In this document: positions 17,157 to 21,119 of the stretch, piece by piece | Layout of the letters: each line of letters begins with the position of its first letter | Position numbering within the stretch: position 1 is the stretch's first letter | Assembly: GCA_027731885.1 (NCBI GenBank) | Contig: JAQCAO010000009.1 | Location: forward strand, 1-21,119 | DNA length: 21,119 nt | From: Actinomycetota bacterium | GTDB lineage: Bacteria; Actinomycetota; Actinomycetes; Nanopelagicales; Nanopelagicaceae | Reading direction: 5' to 3' | Notes under the pieces: generated by a model | The model's database searches: none | What the model was told of the DNA's origin: nothing | The model's input: the letters and a program-made list of their open reading frames with translations, nothing else | Program-made: the position numbers and the translations under genes

Positions 17157-18374
17157 CTATCTTGGTAACTCCACTTCAACAGCCAGGCCACCTAAATCAC
17201 TCTTTCGTAGCTCCATCTTTCCATTGTGTTCCTGCACAATCGCGGCGATGATGCTTAAGCCAAGTCCCGATCCGCCTCTATCTCGTGAACGCGAAGGATC
17301 GAATCGATTCATCGCTGCTATCTCACTTTGATAAGCACTCTCTGGTAGCCCTGGGCCACCATCTTCAATAATTAGAGTAACTCGCTTACCTCTGCCTTTA
17401 AGGGTTATTGAAACAGGTGCATCTGCGGGTGTGTGTCTGACGATATTTGATAAACAGTTTTGAATAAGTCGATTTAAATATTCCCGCGATCCTTTAATTT
17501 CACAATTCGCATCTAGTAAAATCTCTATCTTTCGTTCATTATTAAAAAGTTGAAAATCATTGACTTGGGCTTGAATCAACTCGGCCAATTCTATTTCTTC
17601 AAAGGTGGTTGGGCGGCTCTCACCGAGCTCGGCAAGTAAGAGGAGATCGTGGATCAAATTCTCCATTCGCTCAATCTCCGAATTAACTCGCGAAAAAGCG
17701 CGCGCTCGGTCAACCACATCACCCATCTGGCCCTTACTGAGCATCTCGCTATATCCCTTTATTACCGTTAGTGGCGTACGCAATTCATGGGAGGCATCAC
17801 CTAAAAATCTCTGCATTCTCTCCAGCGCTTTAGCGTCTAATCCACGGTTATGGCGCTTTAGTAGGAAGAGAGATATAAAAATGGCAAGAGCATTTGCAGC
17901 CAGGGTAAACCCAACTAAATTCTTCAAATTAGATCTAAAATTTAATTCGAGTCTTTCTAGGTCTGCTGCAACGATTAGATAATCACCTCCAGCAATTTGG
18001 ATAGTCCTTAATCGGAATGGGTTTTCGGCATCAACAGAGATTGGTTCCGAGATCGCTTCCTTGGCGAGTTCCAAAGAGCTAATTCCTGGATAAATCAATT
18101 GCGACTCATTTATAACAGTCTCGTCGCCTTCCTTAGTGACAAGAGATAGAGTCAAATCTAAAATTTCCTCATCCACGGTGAAGACGGCAGCGCTTATCGC
18201 CTCAGCGGGGTATGCCTTAACGCGTTCAATTACCAAATTAATAGATCGATCTAATTCTCTTAAATCTGAATTCTTGGCATCAATAGTTGCAAAGCCACCA
18301 ATCACACCAGATAAAATAGTCGTAACAAAAATTGAGATTACGGCATATTTACTTCTAGATCTCCTCATATTCAC
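17157..18374 (-). CDS. Sensor histidine kinase of a two-component system
   Basis: This is a membrane kinase of 405 residues. It has TM1 (about 11-28), an extracytoplasmic region of about 120 residues and TM2 (about 152-172). The HisKA dimerisation helix has FLGDASHELRTPL with phospho-acceptor His196. The ATP-binding domain has the N box NCLSN (306-310), G1 DGGPG (338-342) and G2 GGSGLGLS (367-374). Only about 17 residues separate TM2 from the His-box helix, so there is no room for a HAMP domain, unlike many actinobacterial kinases of this class. It overlaps its response regulator as GTGA. GTG 18374 is assumed as the start; ATG 18368 is an alternative. The signal is unknown. Confidence 0.93.
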   Translation of the reverse strand: MNMRRSRSKYAVISIFVTTILSGVIGGFATIDAKNSDLRELDRSINLVIERVKAYPAEAISAAVFTVDEEILDLTLSLVTKEGDETVINESQLIYPGISSLELAKEAISEPISVDAENPFRLRTIQIAGGDYLIVAADLERLELNFRSNLKNLVGFTLAANALAIFISLFLLKRHNRGLDAKALERMQRFLGDASHELRTPLTVIKGYSEMLSKGQMGDVVDRARAFSRVNSEIERMENLIHDLLLLAELGESRPTTFEEIELAELIQAQVNDFQLFNNERKIEILLDANCEIKGSREYLNRLIQNCLSNIVRHTPADAPVSITLKGRGKRVTLIIEDGGPGLPESAYQSEIAAMNRFDPSRSRDRGGSGLGLSIIAAIVQEHNGKMELRKSDLGGLAVEVELPR

Positions 18375-19054
18375 TTTGGATCCTGAATTACGAAACCAAC
18401 GCCACGAACCGTCTTAATCCCTTCAAATCCATCTTTATGTAATTTCTTACGCAGGTAGGAAATGTATGTGTCAGCAACGGTGCTTTCAGATTCAAAGGTA
18501 ATTCCCCAGACTTCATCCAAAAGTAGGCTTTTGCTCAATACCCGATTCTTATTTTCGACCAAAACCTGCAGCAGCCTAAACTCTGTGGGCGAAAGGTCTA
18601 TCGTCTCTTCATTAAATTTAACGGTGTGGCTGGATTCGATTACAGTTATAGGACCACACCGCAATTCAGCTGATCCTGTCGTTGAAATTTGCGAACGTCT
18701 TAAAATTGCCTTAACCCGCAATAAGAGTTCTTCTAGTCCAAAGGGCTTTGTTACATAATCATCTGCGCCTAAAGTTAGGCCTCGAGTCACATCGATACGA
18801 TCGGCGCGCGCACTTAACATCAGCGCTGGAGTGTTATCTCCCATAGACCGAAGTCTTTCCACCAACTCAAAACCATCCATAAGCGGCATATTTATATCTA
18901 TGATCAATAGATCTGGTTTCTTATTTCGTATAGCTGTTAACGCAGCCATTCCATCTTGGGCGGTCGCGGTCTCAAAGCCTGCGATGCGCAAGGCATCTCC
19001 CAATAGTTCACGAACTCCGGCTTCGTCATCAACGATAAGGATTAGCTCGGCCAT
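18371..19054 (-). CDS. OmpR/PhoB-family response regulator
   Basis: This is a 227-residue transcription factor. The receiver domain has acidic Asp9/Asp10, phospho-acceptor Asp53 (LLIIDINMPLMDG), Ser81 (LMLSARAD) and Lys103 (YVTKPF). The C-terminal winged helix (about 130-225) has IDLSPTEFRLLQVLVENKN, VLSKSLLLDEVWG, VADTYISYLRKKL and IKTVRGVGF. ATG 19054 is chosen: AAGG lies upstream and the protein then begins MAELILIVDDE, while an upstream TTG at 19090 would add unlikely residues. It is co-transcribed with the kinase and diverges from a secreted basic protein. Three 11-bp repeats in between are candidate binding sites. Confidence 0.95.
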   Translation of the reverse strand: MAELILIVDDEAGVRELLGDALRIAGFETATAQDGMAALTAIRNKKPDLLIIDINMPLMDGFELVERLRSMGDNTPALMLSARADRIDVTRGLTLGADDYVTKPFGLEELLLRVKAILRRSQISTTGSAELRCGPITVIESSHTVKFNEETIDLSPTEFRLLQVLVENKNRVLSKSLLLDEVWGITFESESTVADTYISYLRKKLHKDGFEGIKTVRGVGFVIQDPK

Positions 19055-19122
19055 GGCAGTAGCCTTGCATGGCTGCGCATAAATAGCCAAGGATCATTGC
19101 AACAATCTCTATCTTGATGGCG

Positions 19123-19155
19123 TTTTCACCGAACTTTCACAAAATCTTGACGGAT
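19123..19155 (+). promoter_or_regulatory. Three tandem 11-bp direct repeats, candidate response-regulator box
   Basis: Units TTTTCACCGAA (19123-19133), CTTTCACAAAA (19134-19144) and TCTTGACGGAT (19145-19155) follow one another without gaps. The shared core is TTCAC, changed to TTGAC in the third. OmpR/PhoB regulators bind 11-bp direct repeats, and Streptomyces PHO boxes use GTTCACC-type units. The site lies between the divergent regulator gene and the secreted-protein gene, so it could control both. Confidence 0.5.
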
Positions 19156-19184
19156 ACTTATCCCAACGAAGAATGAGGTAGGGA

Positions 19185-19640
19185 ATGAGAATCAGGCGAG
19201 TTGCCTTTATCTTGAGCGCTCTTCTAATTACACCTTTAATCTCAACCTCTCCTGCTGGCGCCGCCGATAAGTTGCCTACGCCACCTAAGCAAATCGCCAC
19301 TGATTTAAAAGAGGAATATAAAATCGCGCTAGCAGAATTTCGTAAGGAATTTAGAATTTACGAAAAAAAGAGACGCGAAATCAATAGGCTTTTTAAAGGC
19401 GCTATTGGGAAAGCTCTGACGGATACACGGCTCGCGAATCCAGCTGGCCAAACTCAAATTCAAAAACGGCGAAAGATGAAGGCAAAACAGAATGCGGTTA
19501 TAGCTGCGACGATGGCGCGTGATGCAGCAATCGAAGCTCTCGGAGCGCCTCCGATTGCGCCTACCCCGCCTGCAAAGTTGCCTAAAAATGAGAAGAGCAA
19601 GGGCCCGAAAGAAGAGAAAACACCAGCCTCTAAAAATTAA
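19185..19640 (+). CDS. Small secreted, lysine-rich helical protein of unknown function
   Basis: I do not recognise this 151-residue protein as a named family. It has a clear signal peptide: basic MRIRR, hydrophobic FILSALLITPLIS, and cleavage near AGA-AD at 26-28. Residues about 38-120 look helical and rich in Lys, Arg, Glu and Ala, including EFRKEFRIYEKKRREINRLF. The C-terminal 30 residues are Pro/Lys-rich. No cysteines or known catalytic motif are visible. The ATG at 19185 has GAGGTAGGGA just upstream. It is transcribed away from the two-component system, so it may be a target of it. A structural, polyanion-binding or cell-wall-associated role would be a guess. Confidence 0.8.
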   Translation: MRIRRVAFILSALLITPLISTSPAGAADKLPTPPKQIATDLKEEYKIALAEFRKEFRIYEKKRREINRLFKGAIGKALTDTRLANPAGQTQIQKRRKMKAKQNAVIAATMARDAAIEALGAPPIAPTPPAKLPKNEKSKGPKEEKTPASKN

Positions 19641-19642
19641 CA

Positions 19643-19659
19643 ATCGTTATAAAAGCGAT
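19643..19659. promoter_or_regulatory. Imperfect 17-bp palindrome upstream of the GH13 gene
   Basis: ATCGTT (19643-19648) and AGCGAT (19654-19659) match as an inverted repeat in five of six positions around ATAAA. It lies about 70 bp before the alpha-glucosidase start and 3 bp after the previous stop. It could be an operator for a sugar-responsive repressor, but it lacks the usual central CG of LacI-type sites. Confidence 0.25.
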
Positions 19660-19691
19660 ATCTCTAACCGCCTAATTACACCTCGTTTCAT

Positions 19692-19720
19692 TTGGTGCGC
19701 TCTGAACTCTCCCCTATCGT
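19692..19720 (+). promoter_or_regulatory. Leaderless promoter candidate of the GH13 gene
   Basis: TTGGTG (19692-19697) and TATCGT (19715-19720) are separated by 17 bp. The -10 ends 6 bp before the ATG at 19727, so transcription should start at the ATG itself. No ribosome site is present upstream, which agrees with a leaderless mRNA. Confidence 0.5.
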
Positions 19721-19726
19721 CACGGT

Positions 19727-21119
19727 ATGAGTTCCGAGCAACCGTGGTGGGCCGAATCTGTCATCTACCAGGTTTATCCCCGCTCTTTCTTCGATAGCAA
19801 TGGTGATGGCGAGGGCGATCTGCCGGGTGTCACATCCCATCTGGAACATATCCAATCACTTGGTGCGGATGCGATCTGGCTTAGCCCTTTCTATACATCA
19901 CCGAATAAAGATGGTGGTTATGACGTGGCAGATCCTCGAGGCGTTGATCCGCGATTCGGAAATTTAGATGATGCACGGAAAATGATTGCGCGTGCGCACG
20001 AATTAGGTTTACGAGTTTTAGTCGATGTCGTACCTAATCACTTCTCAGATCAACATCCTTGGTTTCAAAGCGCCATAATTTCAAAGGCTGGATCAATCGA
20101 GCGCAGTCGCTTCCATTTCTACGATGCCAAACCAGATGGGACTCCACCGAACAATTGGATTTCATTATTCGGTGGCCCCGCTTGGACTCAGATTAAGGGA
20201 GGCGATGGATCTAATCAGTATTACCTCCATCTCTTTGATTCATCTCAACCTGATCTAAATTGGGAGAGCGAAGACGTAGCCAATGACTTTGAGAAGACTC
20301 TCCGCTTCTGGCTAGATCTTGGTGTAGATGGTTTTCGAATAGATGTCGCACATGGTCTAGCAAAAGAGAACGTTCTGCTTGACCATCCAGATCCCCAAGG
20401 TTTAAATGAGGCGCTGCGCTTAGATAGTGAAATTTCATCCGAGAGGCGAGGTGATCTCCTTTCTACCGTTCCATTCTTTGATCGCGATGGCGTGCACGAG
20501 ATTTATCGAAAATGGCGCGAGATATTCGATTCCTATAATCGAGATGTAATGGCGGTGGCGGAGGCTTGGGTTCATCCACCTGCAAGGGCAATTCGTTATG
20601 TTCGCAGCGATGAATTGCACCAGGTATTTAACTTTGATCTACTGGTAGCTCCTTTTGATGGAGAATTTCTCTTTAATTGCATCAATAACACCCTTGAAAT
20701 GTTGCGCCAAGTTAGCGCCCCAGCAACTTGGGCGTTGAGCAATCATGACACCCCGCGAGTTGCCTCGCGCCACGGAGCTAAGGCATCTCGTGCGCTGGCT
20801 TTATTTGTGATGGCGCTGCCGGGATCTTGCTATATCTATAACGGGCAAGAGTTAGGTCTTCCAGATGCACAGTTAAAAGATACCGATCGCCAAGATCCAT
20901 CTTTCTTTAGAAGTAAAGGTTTAACACTTGGTCGCGATGGAGCGCGCGTGCCAATGCCTTGGAATGGTGATCAAGCCCCATTTGGTTTTACTTCTGCGCT
21001 TCCTTGGTTACCTATGCCGCAAGACTGGAAAGAGCTAACTGTCGCATCTCAAAGCGCAAATCTTGCAAGCACTTTAAACCTCTACCGATCTGCACTGAAA
21101 TTTCGCCGAAAGAAATTGG
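19727..21119 (+). CDS. GH13 alpha-glucosidase / oligo-glucosidase, N-terminal part (3' end beyond window)
   Basis: These 464 codons of a cytoplasmic alpha-amylase-superfamily enzyme would hydrolyse alpha-linked glucosides such as maltose or isomaltose. It begins MSSEQPWWAESVIYQVYPRSF. It shows a calcium-type loop DSNGDGEGD (23-31) and region I DVVPNH (100-105). Region II GFRIDVAH contains the nucleophile Asp206, region III AVAEAW the acid/base Glu279, and region IV ALSNHDTPR the transition-state stabiliser Asp341. MPWNGDQAPFGF near 410-421 is usual for this group. It is cut near the start of the C-terminal domain; full members have about 530-560 residues. No signal peptide is seen. The frame is open to the window end, so trehalose-linked subtypes cannot be ruled out. 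Confidence 0.93.
   Translation, partial: MSSEQPWWAESVIYQVYPRSFFDSNGDGEGDLPGVTSHLEHIQSLGADAIWLSPFYTSPNKDGGYDVADPRGVDPRFGNLDDARKMIARAHELGLRVLVDVVPNHFSDQHPWFQSAIISKAGSIERSRFHFYDAKPDGTPPNNWISLFGGPAWTQIKGGDGSNQYYLHLFDSSQPDLNWESEDVANDFEKTLRFWLDLGVDGFRIDVAHGLAKENVLLDHPDPQGLNEALRLDSEISSERRGDLLSTVPFFDRDGVHEIYRKWREIFDSYNRDVMAVAEAWVHPPARAIRYVRSDELHQVFNFDLLVAPFDGEFLFNCINNTLEMLRQVSAPATWALSNHDTPRVASRHGAKASRALALFVMALPGSCYIYNGQELGLPDAQLKDTDRQDPSFFRSKGLTLGRDGARVPMPWNGDQAPFGFTSALPWLPMPQDWKELTVASQSANLASTLNLYRSALKFRRKKL

Overview
The window reads as chromosomal DNA of a low-to-mid GC actinobacterium. The gene content points to a small free-living, freshwater-type lineage such as the acI/Nanopelagicales group. 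That placement is inferred from compact layout, 1-4 bp gene overlaps, apparent leaderless starts, a RamB-like acetate regulator next to aceA, a fused ribBA and a family-5 ABC uptake system. No rRNA, tRNA, CRISPR array, insertion sequence or phage gene is visible.

Layout. (1) 1-2185: the 5' part of isocitrate lyase (minus strand, cut by the window edge) diverges from a RamB/ScfR-type regulator (plus strand). Their shared spacer carries repeated TCTGGCAGAA motifs. (2) 2189-9412, minus strand: a seven-gene cassette in transcription order substrate-binding protein, DppB, DppC, DppD, DppF, SDR dehydrogenase and aldose-epimerase-like protein. It looks like an uptake-plus-catabolism operon for an unidentified, probably sugar-related solute. 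(3) 9614-13977, minus strand: an FMN riboswitch followed by ribD, ribE, ribBA, ribH and mutM, packed with overlaps. (4) 14042-17047, minus strand: a Methyltransf_32/TRM13-like methyltransferase, a long-form (E. coli-like) argG and an FKBP-type lipoprotein. (5) 17157-19640: an OmpR-type two-component system (minus) divergent from a small, very basic secreted protein (plus), with three 11-bp direct repeats between them. (6) 19727-21119: the 5' part of a GH13 alpha-glucosidase (plus strand, cut by the window edge).

Most genes are ordinary core or catabolic genes. The least expected signals are at the nucleic-acid level. There are two long near-perfect hairpins inside coding sequence, one in dppB and one near the 3' end of the methyltransferase upstream of argG. 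A hairpin with a GUAA loop separates the binding-protein gene from its permease gene. A structured leader lies between the FMN aptamer and ribD, and it argues for a start codon 96 bp downstream of the longest reading frame. Tandem repeats look like operators for the RamB-like regulator and for the two-component system. No clearly new multi-gene defence or mobile system was found. The best candidates for undescribed biology are the transporter/SDR/epimerase cassette with its unknown substrate, and the two-component system paired with the lysine-rich secreted protein.

All coordinates and motifs were read by eye. Family names come from recognised motifs, not from searches.
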